From assembly GCF_029407905.1 (NCBI RefSeq), contig NC_073637.1:48298501-48362500 (forward strand): a stretch of DNA of 64,000 nucleotides, given 5' to 3'. The stretch's first letter is position 1; the number at the start of each line of letters is the position of its first letter. Source of the DNA: Bubalus kerabau. Lineage: Eukaryota > Chordata > Mammalia > Artiodactyla > Bovidae. Below, one piece after another: positions 22,079 through 33,248 of the stretch. A model generated the notes under the pieces. The model saw only the letters and a list, made by a program, of their open reading frames with translations. It ran no database searches and was not told the origin of the DNA. The translations under genes and the position numbers were made by a program.

Positions 22079-23778
22079 ATCAGTTCAGTCGCTCAGTTGT
22101 GTCCAACTCTTTGCGACCCCATTGCAGCATGCCAGGCATCCCTGTCCATCATCAGTTCCCTGGGCTTGCCCAAACTTGTGTCCATTGAGTTGGTGATGCC
22201 ATCCAACCATTTCATCCTTTCTCCTCCTCCCACCTTCAATCTTTCCCAGCATCAGGGTCTTTTCCAATGGGTCAGTTCTTCACATCAGGTGGCCAAAGTA
22301 TGGGAGCTTCAGCATCAGTCCTTCCAATGAATATTAGGACTGGTTTCCTTTAGGATGGACTGGTTGGATCTCCTTGCAGTCCGAGGGACTCTTAAGAGTC
22401 TTCTCCAACACCACAATTCTAAAACCATCAATTCTTCGGCACTCAGCTTTCTTTATAATCCGACTCTCACAGCCATACGTGACTACTGGAATAACCAAAG
22501 CTTTGACTAGACAGGCCTTTGTTGGCAAAGTAACGTCTCTGCTTTTTAATGTGCTGTCTAGGTTGGTCATAGCTTTTCTTCCAAGGAGCAAGGATCTTTT
22601 AATTTCGTGGCTGCAGTCACCATCAGCAGTGATTTTAGAACCCAAGAAAATAGTCTCTTACTGTTTCCATTGTTTCCCCATCTATTTGTCATGAAATGAT
22701 GGGACCAGATGCCATGATCTTAGTGTTTTGAATGTTGAGTTTTAAGACAGCTTTTTCACTCTCCTCTTTTAATTTCATCAAGAGGCTCTTTAGTTCTTCT
22801 TTACTTTCTGCCGTAAGGGTGGTGTCATCTGCATATCTCAGGTTATTGATATTTCTCCCAGCAATCTTGATTCCAGCTTGTGCTTTATCCAGCCCAGTGT
22901 TTCTCATGATGTACTCTGCATAGAAGTTAAATAAGCAGAATGACAATATACAGCCTTGACGTACTCCTTTCCCAGTTTTGAACTAGTCTGTTGTTCCATG
23001 TCCAGTTCTAACTGTTGCTTCCTGACCTGCATACAGATTTCTCAGGAGGCAAGTAAGGTGGTCTGGTATTCCCATCTCTTGAAGAATGTTCCACAGTTTG
23101 TTGTGATCCACACAGTCAAAGGCTTTGGCATAGTCAGTAAAGCACAAGTAGATGTTTTTCTAGAACTCTCTTGCTTTTTCAGTGATCCAGCAGATGTTGG
23201 CAACTTGATCTCTGGTTCCTCTGCCTTTTCTAAAACCAGCTTGAACATGTGAAAGTTCTCTACTCATGTACTGTTGAAGCCTCACTTGGAGAATTTTGAG
23301 CATTACTTTGCTAGCATGTGAGATGAGTGCAATTGTGCGGTAGTTTGAACTTTCTTTGGCATTGCCTTTCTTTGGGATTGGAATGAAAACTGACCTTTTC
23401 CAGTCCTGTGGCCTACTGAGTTTTCCAGATTTGCTGGCATATTGAGTGCAGCACTTTCAGAGCATCATCTTCCAGGATTTGAAATAGCTCAATTGGAATT
23501 CCATCACCTCCACTAACTTTGTTCATAGTGATGCTTCCTAAGGCCCACTTGACTTCACATTCCAGGATGTCTGGCTTTAGGTGAGTGATCACACCATCGT
23601 GATTATCTGGGTCATGAAGATCTTTTTTGTACAGTTCCTCTGTGTATTCTTGCCACCTCTTCTTAATATCTTCTGTTTCTGTTAGGTCCATACCATATCT
23701 GTCCCTTATTGTGCCCATCTTTGCTTGAAATATTCCCTTGGTGTCTCTAATTTTCTCGAAGATCTCTAGTCTTTCCCA
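22079..23778 (-). mobile_element. BovB LINE, antisense, 1.7 kb, inside L1
   Basis: 5'-truncated BovB in reverse from its 3' terminus ('cagttcagtcgctcagttgt') through RT. Translated pieces include YADD within 'LRYADDTTLTAESKEELKS' (22689-22946 minus), and an RT N-terminal piece at 23413-23826 with 'GSITMNKVSGGDGIPIELF'. Several stops and shifts split the frame. It lies within the L1 ORF2. Confidence 0.95.
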
Positions 23779-24233
23779 TAATCCTTTTAATAAATGACAC
23801 TGGAACAATTGGCTGTCAATATGCAAAAAATAAAAAAAAATGAACTTCAGTTCATACTTTACATTATATGCAAAAATATCTTAAACTAAAAATAGATAAT
23901 GGGTTTAAGGCACAACTTAAACTTTGAGACTTCTAAAATAAAACAGAAAATCTTTAGAACCATGGATTAAGCAGAGATTTCTTAGATGTCACAAAAAGTA
24001 TAATCCATAGAAGAAAAAATTCTTATATTGTACTTAATCAAAATTAAGAATGCTTACCCTTTGGCAGACTCTGCTGAAGAAGGATAATATCAAGCCATAA
24101 ACTGAAAGGAAAGATTTGCAAATCCCTATCTAATAAAGGACTTGTACCCACAAGATATACAGAACAGTCAAAATTCAACTATAAGAAAACAGTAAAAATG
24201 AGGAAATGTTTTGAAGATATGTACATGGAAAAT

Positions 24234-24904
24234 CATGTAAGATCATGCATGGCATCCAGTCCCAATCACTTCATGGCAAGTAGATGGGGAAATAATGGAA
24301 ACAGTGAGAGACTTTATTTTCTTGGGCTCAAAAATCACTGCTGATGGTGACTGCAGCCATGAAATTAAAAGATGCTTGCTCCTTGGAAGAAAAGTATTAC
24401 CAACCTAGACAGCATATTAAAAAGCAGAGACATTACTTTGCCAACAAAGGTGCATCTTGTCAAAGCTATGGTTTTTCCAGTAGTCATGTATGGATGTGAG
24501 AGTCGGATTATAAAGAAAGTTGAGAGCCAAATAATTGATGCTTTTAAACTGTGGTGTTTGAGAAGACTCTTGAGAGTCCCTTGGACTGCAAGGAGATCCA
24601 ACCAGTCCATCCTAAAGGAGATCAGTCCTGGGTGTTCATTGGAAGGACTGATGCTGAAGTTGAAACTCCAATACTTTGGCCACGTGATACAAAGAGCCAA
24701 CTCATTTGAAAAGACTCTGAGGCTGGGAAAGATTGAAGGTGGGAAGAGAAGGAGACGACAGAGGATGAGATGGTTGGATGGCATCATCAACTTGATGGAC
24801 ATGAGTTTGAGTAAGCTCCAGGAGTTGGTGATAGGCAGGGAAGCCTGGTGTGCTGAAGTCCATGGTGTTGCAAAGAGTTGGACAGGACTGAGTGACTGAA
24901 CTGA
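24234..24904 (+). mobile_element. BovB LINE 3' fragment, sense, inside L1
   Basis: Sense BovB from the region after the RT domain to its 3' end. The frame 24372-24899 gives 175 residues including 'SRDITLPTKVHLVKAMVFPV' and 'LDGIINLMDMSLSKLQELVI'. An approximate TSD (10 of 11 matching) lies at 24223-24233 and 24905-24915. Its orientation opposes the BovB 450 bp upstream. Confidence 0.95.
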
Positions 24905-25357
24905 ACATGGCAAATACTTATGTACAATTCAACATCATTAGTCTTTAGGGTAATTCAGATTGAAACAACAAACATATATCGCTTCAAATCTACTAGAATG
25001 GCTGTAATAAAAATACAGAGAGTTACAAGTGTTGGTGAGCCTGTAGAGAAACTGGAATGCTCGTCAGTTGATGGTGGGTATGTAAAATGTAACACCCGCG
25101 TTGAAAACTAGTTTGTGCTTTCATGAAAAGTTAAGCACATATTTCCCATATTACCCAGCAATTCCACACTGAAGTATCTACTCAAAAGCCAAAACAAGAA
25201 AAAGAAACAAAACACATGTCCACACAAAGACTTGCCCACAAATGTTCATAGTAACATTATTCATAATTGCCAAAGAGCAGAAATCGTGGCTGACGTATGT
25301 ACACTATTGATACTAGGTATCTAATAGATAACTAGCTGAAAATATACTCTACAGCAC

Positions 25358-25580
25358 TGATGCTGCTGTTTAGTTGCTAAGTCGCATCAGACTCTCTGCA
25401 ACCGCATGGACTGTAGCCTGCCAGGCTCCACTGTCCATGGGATTTCCCAGGCAAGAAGACTGGAGGGGGTTGCCGTTCCCTTCTTCAGGACATCTTCTTG
25501 ACCCAGGGATTGAACCTGTGACTCTTGCTTGGCAAAGAGTTTTTACCACTCTTTACCACTGAGCCATCTGGGAAGCCCCT
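25358..25580 (-). mobile_element. Bov-tA SINE, antisense
   Basis: Reversed copy: 'tttagttgctaagtcgcatc', 'ggcaagaagactggaggggg', 'acccagggattgaacctgtg', then 'ccactgagccatctgggaag'. A short partial duplication of 'tttaccact' lies inside its head. Confidence 0.95.
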
Positions 25581-25745
25581 GATGTATAGCACAGAGGACT
25601 CTATTCAGTGCTCTGTGGTGACCTAAATGGGAAGGAAATCCAAAAGAGAGGGGATATGTGTAAATGTGTAGCTGATTCACTTTGCTGTACAGCAGAAACT
25701 AACACAACAGTGTAAAGCAGCTATATACCAATAAAAATTTAAATA
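25581..25745 (+). mobile_element. Second L1 3' end inserted in the older L1
   Basis: 'tgtatagcacagaggactct', 'gtagctgattcactttgctg' and 'actaacacaacagtgtaaag', ending in an A-rich tail, is an L1 3' terminus. It lies upstream of the host L1's own 3' end, so it is a separate insertion. Its left part (about 25310-25357) lies beyond the SINE. Confidence 0.75.
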
Positions 25746-25850
25746 AAGAAATGTCCACCAACTGGTGAGTGGATAAATAAAATGTGTTATAATCATACAA
25801 TGGGATACTATTTGGGACATAAAAATAAATTGTAATTCATGTTACAACGT

Positions 25851-25980
25851 GCTGCTGCTGCTGCGTCGCTTCCGTCGTGTCCGGCTCTGTGCGATCCTAT
25901 GGACGGCAGCCCACCAGGCTCTGCCGTCCTTGGGATTCTCCAGTCAAGAACACTGGAGTGGGTTGCCATTTCCTTCTCCA
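25851..25980 (-). mobile_element. Bov-A monomer SINE
   Basis: About 130 bases beginning with a (CTG)n run: 'cgtcgcttccgtcgtgtccg', 'acggcagcccaccaggctct', 'aagaacactggagtgggttg', ending 'tttccttctccaatatgg'. This is one unit of the Bov-A/Bov-A2 type, and the second unit is missing. Confidence 0.85.
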
Positions 25981-26329
25981 ATATGGCTAAACCTCAAAAA
26001 CATTATGCTAAGTAAAAGCTTGGTGCAGTGGCCACATATTATATGATTTAATTTCTATATGAAGTGTCCAAAAACGACAGATCTGTAGAGAAGAAAATAC
26101 ATTAAAGTTGACTATGACTCAGGGTAGGAATAGGGATTAAGTGCCAGCAAGCATAGGGATTTTTTTTTTTTTTTTTTGCAGAGGTTTGCAGAGAATGATG
26201 GACATAGTCTAAAAGTGGATTGTGGTAATGGTTGCATAACTCTGAAGATTTTCTAAAAATCATTAAATTGCACACTTAAATTGGTTAATTTTATGGTATG
26301 TAAATTACACCTCAGCAAAGCTATTTTTT

Positions 26330-26935
26330 TAAAAGATTATATTTTTTAATATTGTTATTGAATTATAATTGATTTACAGTGTTGTATTTACAGTGTTGCT
26401 ATGAATATAGTGGTGTGTGTACATTTTTGAATTATAGTATTGTCCAGGTATATGTTCAGGAGTGGGATTGCTGGATCATACGGTAATTCTATTTTTAGTT
26501 TTCTGAGAAACATCCATACTATTTTCCCTAGTGGCTGCACCAACTTACTCCACCAACAGTGTCGAAGGTTCCCTTTTCTCCACACTCTCTCCAGGATTTA
26601 TTATTTGTAAACCTTTCAATGATGGCCATTCTGACTGGCATGTGGTGGTTCTTTCTAGTTTTGACTTGCATTTCTCTAATATTTAGCAACGTTGAGCATC
26701 TTTTCATGTACCTATTGACCATCTGTATTTTTTCTTTGGAGAGATGTCTATTTAGGTTTTCTTGTCCATCTTTTTTTCATTGTTTTTCTGTTGTTTCTGT
26801 TTTGATTTTGTGTTGTTGTTGAGTTGTATGAGCTATTTTTGTATCTTGGAAATTAAGCCCTTGTTGGTAACCTCATTTACAAATATTTTCTTCCATTCTG
26901 TGGGTTGTCTTTTCATTTTGTTTGTGGTTTCCTAG
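26330..26935 (-). mobile_element. L1 LINE fragment, antisense
   Basis: Reversed ORF2 C-terminal text: 'caggagtgggattgctggat', 'ccaccaacagtgtcgaaggt', 'ttgagcatcttttcatgtac', 'ttccattctgtgggttgtct'. Small reverse frames (26388-26585, 26528-26722) carry recognisable L1 ORF2p residues. It lies tail-to-tail with the sense L1 just upstream. Confidence 0.9.
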
Positions 26936-27959
26936 GGAAATCATATTGTATATACAATTTTGCATTCCACTTTTTTCACTAAAAACTATACCATATGTAT
27001 TTGTTAAGTCATTAAAGATAATTTGAAAATATCTTTTTAATAACTACTTACTATTTCTTTATATAAACATACCCAAGATTTATTTAATAGTTTCCTATAG
27101 ACTGTTTATGATTTTTAAAAATATTTTGTTTAACCTCTTTGTATACAATGACTGTGTAACCACAGACATGTTCACCTCTCAGAACTTTAATTATCTGATA
27201 GGAAACAAGCATAATTAAGAGTTCTGACTTCTTAAAGACAAAATGGCTATTCTGAATATTATATAAAGTCAAGTGTGAAACAGCATGGTAACGACAGAAA
27301 CCATCTAGATGTTAGCCATTATTACTGCTATTAGCAAACTTTATAGAACTTTAAATTTATGATTATTCCTCAGAATAGAATCACAGCAGTGAAATCTCAG
27401 GGCTTATTTTAAAACAACAACAACAACAAAACACAGCTCTCTAAATTAGAAGTAGGCAAAACACGTTCTTGGCTCTTCTCTGTCCCCCTTTCTCAGTCTG
27501 GGAATCCAAAATGATTCTTTGCGTTCTTGCTCTGATGCCATGAAGAGTTCCGTGGCTATAAACTTTTTATTTCTTCAATCACACCCCATCAGCCTGTGCT
27601 TTCTCTCCTCGTGGGGTATGGACTAGGTGGCCTTGGATAAAGACATTGAACAAAAATGACTGTGGGTGACAATGATTTATATGCTTCTTCACTGGTAACA
27701 TAGTTGCCTTTTCATTAGGCTCACTAGAGCCTAAATCTAGAGAATTGGAGCATGGAGTCTTCAAGATTCTCTAGGAAGGTTAACGGGGAAAATCGTTGGT
27801 CACTGAGTGTTCAAATCACAGACCATTTTGCATGTTGTTGTCCTGCCCTAATTCCTTAGCCTGGTAGGCAGAGGCCTTAATTATTTACCCCCTGTTTACT
27901 TCTTCAGCTTTATCTCTTGCTTCACTGTCCCTCCAATAGGATACTAAAATCATACAGTA
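26936..27959. other. Unassigned sequence, part possibly L1-like
   Basis: 26940-27130 resembles an old AT-rich mammalian repeat ('ttttttcactaaaaactata'). 27130-27960 shows no recognised family. A (CAA)n-like patch lies at 27413-27429. No exon seen. Confidence 0.4.
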
Positions 27960-28812
27960 GAAGGTCTTGCCATTCCCCCAAATATGTTAGGCTTTCTCCC
28001 CCACAAAGCTCTATACACTATGATTCCCTGCCTTGAACACTCTGTACCTATCCCTACTCCCTTTATTTGGCTACTCCTACTTGTAATGCTGGCATCGTCT
28101 AATAAACTACATCTTCTTGGAAGTGGTTCTGTTCCCAAGCTCAAGTTTGGTGCTCCCTCTTTAAGCTCCCATGGCACCCTGTCATTACCCTTACTGGATT
28201 TAAATGGCCTGTTTATTTGCCTTCTCCCCAATCACATTATGTGGCAGCCATGGGGTTGCATCACTTTGATCTCCCTTCAAGAAAGAGCTTGCTATTTAAC
28301 TGCAAGGAGTGCAGTTAGCTGACAGCCTCCAGCTGTTAATGCCTTCAGGATCTGCCCCAGCTTTCAAGCTGAGACCATGATCTTTTCCGGCAGCCTCAGC
28401 CAATGACTGAGCATAATAGCGGCACTGGGGCCAACTCAGAGCTCCTGCAGTGGGCAAGCTCTGAGTTGGCCAACTTGGTCAGATCTGCACGGTGGTCTGA
28501 GGTGCTCGCCGCCTCATTATACTTCTTTCATCTCTCCTCTCACACATGTCATGTCTGTGTTGGGGGCCGAAAATGTTCCCTTCACAGTCTCACCTCCTCA
28601 CCCTCACTTTTATGGAATTGCTCTCCAATAAACCTCTTGCATTCCTCAATTTATCACTGCATCTGTTTTCTGGAGAACCTAAGACAGACGATGAACTTTT
28701 TAAAGGGAAGGACCATATTCTTATTCAAGTTGTATTTCCAGCTCCCATAACAACTCACAATAGGATCTCAGTAAATAATTTGGGAAGAATTGAATGAATG
28801 AATGAATGCTCA
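27960..28812 (+). repeat. L2 LINE 3' end, sense, split by an LTR
   Basis: Left part about 27960-28239 ('tttggctactcctacttgta', 'ccctgtcattacccttactg'). Right part about 28687-28812 ('aagggaaggaccatattctt', 'tctcagtaaataatttggga', ending in GAAT units). Together they read as the 3' end of an L2 interrupted by an LTR-like sequence. Confidence 0.6.
28240..28686 (+). mobile_element. Probable ERV LTR inside L2 (family not named)
   Basis: About 0.45 kb begins TGTGGC and ends AAGACA, as LTRs do (TG...CA). It carries an AATAAA at about 28626, followed by 'cctcttgcattcctcaattt', a typical LTR R/U5 layout. It contains a perfect 15-bp inverted repeat (28429-28443/28457-28471). No retroviral coding region is attached. 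Confidence 0.5.
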
Positions 28813-29326
28813 AGATAATGGTTAACTTTAAATGATATCTTGATCTTATGTAATTCACAAATGCCAGTCAACAGTCAAGAACATTCTGATCTGAAGACCC
28901 CAATTCATTCATGAAATGCATTGTAGGAATGACATAATTGTGCCTTTTGAAGTGGACATTTTCCAACGGTTGGATTAATGCTAAATATAAATTACCCCTT
29001 AAGAGAATCGCATGGTCTGCAGTAGTGGACTATGAGTCATAATAGATATTTGTATTTGAAATTACACAATAGCTATAAAATTATTATTTACTATCAAAAT
29101 AGCAAATTTTAAATAGTATGGCCTATGCCTGGAAACCCTGTCTCAATGTTGCTCTATAAAATAAAATCCAAAAGCATTCAACATTTTTCAAAACCTGGAC
29201 CCTCTTTACTTGGCACCTGGCACACTACCATCTGTATCCAGGAAGCAGCTCCCCCGTAGACTATGAACTGCTTGAGGACAGCACTCCAAGAGCACACCAG
29301 GCACTTCTTTGTATCTAATCCCTCCC
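28813..29326. other. Unassigned sequence
   Basis: About 510 bases, AT-rich, with no recognised repeat or exon. Confidence 0.45.
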
Positions 29327-29336
29327 ACCCTAACTT

Positions 29337-29594
29337 AAACTGAAGCTGAAACTCCAGTACTTTGGCCACCTGATGTGAAAAACTGACTCACTGGAAAAGA
29401 TCCTGATGCTGGGAAAGATCGAAGGCAGGAGGAGAAGGGGATGACAGAGTATGAGATGGTTGGATGGCATCACTGACTCAATGGACATGAGTTTGAGCAA
29501 GCTCTGGGAGTTGGTGATGGACAGGGAAACCTGGAATGCTGCAGTCCATGGGGTCGCAAAGAGTCTGACATGACTGAGCGACTAAACTGAATTG
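29337..29594 (+). mobile_element. BovB LINE 3' end, sense, with perfect TSD
   Basis: 258 bp of the BovB 3' terminus ('actccagtactttggccacc' to 'catgactgagcgactaaact'). It is flanked by a perfect 10-bp TSD, ACCCTAACTT (29327-29336 and 29595-29604). Confidence 0.97.
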
Positions 29595-29756
29595 ACCCTA
29601 ACTTCACCCCCAGCATCTGTAGGAGCTGCTTTGTATTGGAAAGCAGTGCATTTCAAATGAAATGCAAGCTTCATCACTTACTAATTTTGACTTTCATCAT
29701 CTAAAACTCCTCCTTATTTTCCATCTTATAAGAATTAGTAGTGAGATTTGGAGATC

Positions 29757-29885
29757 CTGTTTCCTTTCTTCTGCTTGCTCTCTCTCTGCCTCTCTCCTCT
29801 TCTTTCCTCACCCTTTCCTCTTCTGATTTTTCCTCTCTCTCTCCCTTTCTTCCCCTCCCCCTTCCTTCTTTCCTTTCTTGTATTT
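29757..29885. repeat. Polypyrimidine tract
   Basis: About 130 bases of almost pure C/T on the plus strand (CTCT, CCTT and CCCC mixtures). The mirror-like composition could in principle support triplex DNA. The open frames over it are composition artefacts. Confidence 0.9.
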
Positions 29886-30000
29886 TCCAAACATTTATTA
29901 AGTATCTACTACGGCAGGTGCTTGGCGGCAGTGGTGAATAAAGCAGACAAGGCTTATGTCCTTCTGGACCTTCACGGTAGGGGGTGGAGATTATAAAAAA
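29886..30000 (-). repeat. L2 3' end, antisense
   Basis: 'aacatttattaagtatctac', 'ggcaggtgcttggcggcagt' and 'cttatgtccttctggacctt' match the reversed L2 3' terminus. Confidence 0.6.
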
Positions 30001-30019
30001 CAAGGGACTGGCTGCAGGA

Positions 30020-30320
30020 CTGTGGTGGGCCGGAAACTAGCCCCGCCCGCCCCACGACATCCAAGTCGAACCCCTGGTGTCTGTGAATGTGACTTTGCTT
30101 GAGGGGGACAAAAGGAGGGGGTCTTTGCTGGTGTGATTAGGCCCAGGATCTTGGAATGAAAAGACAGCTCTGGTTTATCTGATTGGTCCCTGAATGGACC
30201 CTGCCAACAGTTTGGAGATTATTCTGGCCTCTAGAACTGTGAGAACTCATTGCTGTTGTTTTCAGCCAGCAAGTTTGTGATAAATTTTTTTTTATCAGCC
30301 ATGGGAAACAAACATAAGGG
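30020..30320 (+). mobile_element. MLT1 LTR (MaLR), internally deleted
   Basis: 'ctgtggtgggccggaaacta', 'gtgaatgtgactttgcttga', 'gtgattaggcccaggatctt', 'agaactgtgagaactcattg' and 'tttcagccagcaagtttgtg' follow the MLT1 LTR order. The copy is shorter than a full LTR and very diverged. Confidence 0.7.
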
Positions 30321-30729
30321 GACATGAAGCTAGGGGCTCTAATCTAGGTCAGGGGATCTGGGAAATGTCTGTGCAGAGACCTTGGTCCTCCCATGCTTTC
30401 CTGCCTTCTGCCCCCCTCGCACTTGAGGGTATTGTCTCCATTTCTGGACTCTACGTCCTTTCCTCTCTGTTTGATCCAGTCTTGCCTTTCCCTTGTCCAG
30501 AAAGTTGGAGATGAACTCTTATAGGTTTGCTTTAGACCCTCCTTGCTAAAGATTCTTAGGTCTACACTCCACATTTCTAGAAGAGCACCACTGACCTCCC
30601 TCAGCCTGGGTAGTGACAATGGCAGAGAAAGGAGGCAGCTAGGGCCCACTTTGCTAGCAGGTGCTACTTCCTAACGTAGGACTCTGTGAATCACCGGCAT
30701 AAAAGACCCAGATGAGTATCACAAAAGTA
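30321..30729. other. Unassigned sequence
   Basis: About 400 bases without a recognised element. The 101-codon reverse frame (30344-30649) has no known domain. Confidence 0.45.
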
Positions 30730-30922
30730 AAAGTGAAAGGCGTTCAGTTGTGTCCGATTTTTTGTGACCCCATGAACTATATAGTCCATGGAATTCTCCA
30801 GGCCAGAATACTGGAGTGGGTAGCCTTTCCCTTCTCCAGGGGATCTTCCCAACTCAGGTATCAAACCCAGGCCTTGTGCATTGCAGGTGGATTCTTTACC
30901 ATCTGAGCCACCAGGGAAGCCC
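30730..30922 (-). mobile_element. Bov-tA SINE, tandem unit 1
   Basis: Reversed Bov-tA from the tail ('aggcgttcagttgtgtccga') to the head ('atctgagccaccagggaagc'). It is the first of three same-orientation units packed into 550 bases. Confidence 0.93.
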
Positions 30923-31042
30923 AAGAATGCTGGAGTGGGTGGCCTATCCCTTCTCCAGCAGATCTTCCCGACCCAGGAATCAAACCAGGATCTCCTGAAT
31001 TGTAGGCGGATTCTTTACCAACTGAGCTATCAGGGAAGCCCT
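30923..31042 (-). mobile_element. Bov-tA SINE, tandem unit 2 (truncated)
   Basis: Begins at 'aagaatgctggagtgggtgg', so it lacks the 3' tail, and ends at a head 'aactgagctatcagggaagc'. It abuts unit 1 without spacer, pointing to a composite or unequal-exchange product. Confidence 0.93.
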
Positions 31043-31050
31043 GGGCATCA

Positions 31051-31278
31051 GAAAGTGAAAGTGAAGTCGCTCAGTTGTGTCTGACTCTTTGTGACCCCAT
31101 GGACTGTAACCTACCAGTGTTCTCCGTCCATGGGATTTTTCAGGCAAGAATACTGGACTGGGTTGCCATTTCCTTCTCCAGATCTTCCTGACCCAGGGAT
31201 TGAACCTGGGTCTCCCACACTGCAGGCAGACACCTTACCGTCTGAGCCACCAGGGAAGTCCACCAGGGAATTCCACCA
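31051..31278 (-). mobile_element. Bov-tA SINE, tandem unit 3
   Basis: Complete reversed copy ('aagtgaagtcgctcagttgt' to 'gagccaccagggaagtccac'). A small 'ccaccagggaa' triplication sits at its head edge (31249-31278). A GGGCATCA duplication at 31043-31050 and 31279-31286 is a plausible TSD for this unit. Confidence 0.93.
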
Positions 31279-31423
31279 GGGCATCACAGGCACTGCACTT
31301 TAATTGCATTTCAGATACCCTATTGATTGTATGGTCTTTGGCAAGTTGTTTAGGTTATTTATGCTTCAGTTTCCTTATGTGAGAAGTGAGCATTTGGGAT
31401 GGGCTCAACCCTAAAGTTCTCTT

Positions 31424-31616
31424 GTTTTGTGCCCATGCTAGTCATGTCCGACTCTTTGTGACCCCTTGTGCTGTAGCCCACCAGGCTCCTCTGGCCATGG
31501 GATTTCCCAGGCAAGAATACTGGAGTGGGTTGCCATTTCCTCCTCCAGGCGATCTTCTTGACCCAGAGATTAAACCCGAGTCTCCTGCATTGCGGGCAGA
31601 TTCTTTACCCACTGAG
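31424..31616 (-). mobile_element. Bov-tA SINE with perfect TSD
   Basis: Reversed copy ('tagtcatgtccgactctttg' to 'attctttacccactgag') flanked by a perfect 10-bp TSD, AAGTTCTCTT (31414-31423 and 31617-31626). Confidence 0.97.
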
Positions 31617-31626
31617 AAGTTCTCTT

Positions 31627-32163
31627 CTGGCTTTAAAAAGAATTCTCATTTCATAGTCAAAGATTTTTCACTTTTGTGGAAAAATATTTTATGCAAATTG
31701 ACTTGGGATCCTATATAACTAACTTTGTAAATAAGTTCTGCAACACACATTATCTGAAAGGAAGAGGATCTGAACACTTAGATACTATGTGTCCACCCCG
31801 TATCAGATACACAGGTGATTGCTGATCTTGACTGTTCTCCCAAAACACACAGCTCAAGTCAACCTTTGAGAATTAATTTTTTTAAAGTGTCATGTGTTTC
31901 ACAGTGTCATGTCCAGGGGTAAACTTAACCAAGTAGTATAAGGTAAATTATTCAACCGAAAGAGGTTCTCTGTCATACTTCCTTAATAAGATTGACAATT
32001 AACTGGTGCTGGGCCATGCCTGTGTTGGATAATTCATGATTCAAACAAATCTCTGGTTCTGTGCTCTAGGCAGACTGGACTGAAACATGCCTGCTCTTCC
32101 CTAACTCTCCTCTCTCTTGTCTCTCCCCTGCAAACTAGATGACACTGGATAATATTAATTACT
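31627..32163. other. Unassigned sequence
   Basis: About 540 bases with no recognised family or exon. Confidence 0.45.
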
Positions 32164-32480
32164 TCAGTTCAGTTCAATTCAGTCGCTCAGTTGTGTCCAA
32201 CTCTTTGTGACCCCACAGACTACAGCACACCAGGCCTCCCTGTCCATCGCCAACTCCCAGAGTTTACTCAAACTCATGTCCATTGAGTCAGTGATGCCAT
32301 CCAGCCATCTCATCCTCAGTTGTCTCCTTCTCCTCCTGCCTTTAATCTTTCCCAGCATCAGGGTCTTTTCAAATGAGTCCATTCTTTGCATCAGGTGGCA
32401 AAAGTATTGGAGTTTCAGCTTCAGCATCAGTCCTTCCAATGAATATTTGGGACTGATTTCCTTTAGGATGGACTGGTTAG
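32164..32480 (-). mobile_element. BovB LINE 3' end, antisense
   Basis: Runs from 'cagttcagttcaattcagtc' through 'ccaggcctccctgtccatcg', 'catccagccatctcatcctc' and 'aggatggactggttaggtca'. Non-coding remnant. Confidence 0.96.
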
Positions 32481-33248
32481 GTCACTTATATACATCAATA
32501 GATGCTTTCATCCAGTAGCCCACTTCTTTGCCTGACACTGCAGGAATCAGAAATGCACAAGACGTAAGTGGTCTGTGCCATCAAAGAACTTACCTGTGCA
32601 AAGATCGCCAAACACTCGTGTCAGCAGTAAGAACCTATATAGGAGTACTTGAATTTGTTGTAGAAACAAAGAGCAGGAAGCAGACACTGTGGTCTGAAAT
32701 CTAGTCCATGAATATAAGTCATCCATAGAGACCCTAGAGTCTAGCACAATTTATCCAATAAAGCAAGAGCCCAGTAGATGTGAATTGAATGGATAAATGT
32801 ATGGTTGAAAGTGGGTAAGGGTGGTCAGGAGGTTTCCAGAAGAGAAACTTGAGTTAGGATGTAAAGGATTGAGAGACATGAGATGACATAAGGCAAGAGG
32901 AAACTTCTAGAGGAATATAAGTAATGTTGCCAAAATAGACTGCCTAGAAATAAAAGTAGGATTTGAATGGAGAATTAATGCTGAGGTTGATTCTCTAAAG
33001 GTTAATGCTGTTTCAGTCCATGGCTTATACATTGTTGAATAGTAGAAATTTACAAGGCATTTCTGCTTCTGCTTCATAGTATGTTTCTAGCATTTGTTAA
33101 TTTTGGCAGCAGAAACGAGAAATCCAAGGACCTGGGAGAGAGGCACAGCCTCCCTCTGCAGCTGACCTGCAAAAACTTTCCTAAGCAGATGCCAAGGTTT
33201 TCATGTGTTTCTAAAACTTCCAAGTGTACAGGGAGAATCATATATACA
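32481..33248. other. Unassigned sequence
   Basis: No recognised element over about 770 bases. The region 32500-32800 has short frames only. Confidence 0.45.

Larger units (their letters stand above)
21951..26325 (+). mobile_element. Old L1 LINE, sense, broken by at least five later insertions
   Basis: L1 ORF2 and 3' UTR text can be followed in pieces. 21951-22078 has 'tggtacagaatagagtccag'. 23779-24233 has 'gacttgtacccacaagatat'. 24905-25357 has 'acccagcaattccacactga' and 'attattcataattgccaaag'. 25746-25850 has 'atgtccaccaactggtgagt'. 25981-26325 has 'aacattatgctaagtaaaag' and 'cacctcagcaaagc'. The intervening DNA is two BovBs, one or two SINEs and another L1 end. It is heavily mutated. Confidence 0.85.

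Noticed and set aside
24365..24913. 182-codon minus-strand frame
   Set aside because: Antisense shadow of the sense BovB at 24234-24904. The same 'TQSCPTLC'-like text recurs wherever BovB 3' ends are read backwards.
30730..31286. Tandem repeats resembling a CRISPR-like array
   Set aside because: The units are about 120-230 bp Bov-tA SINEs without short uniform repeats and unique spacers, in a mammalian context.
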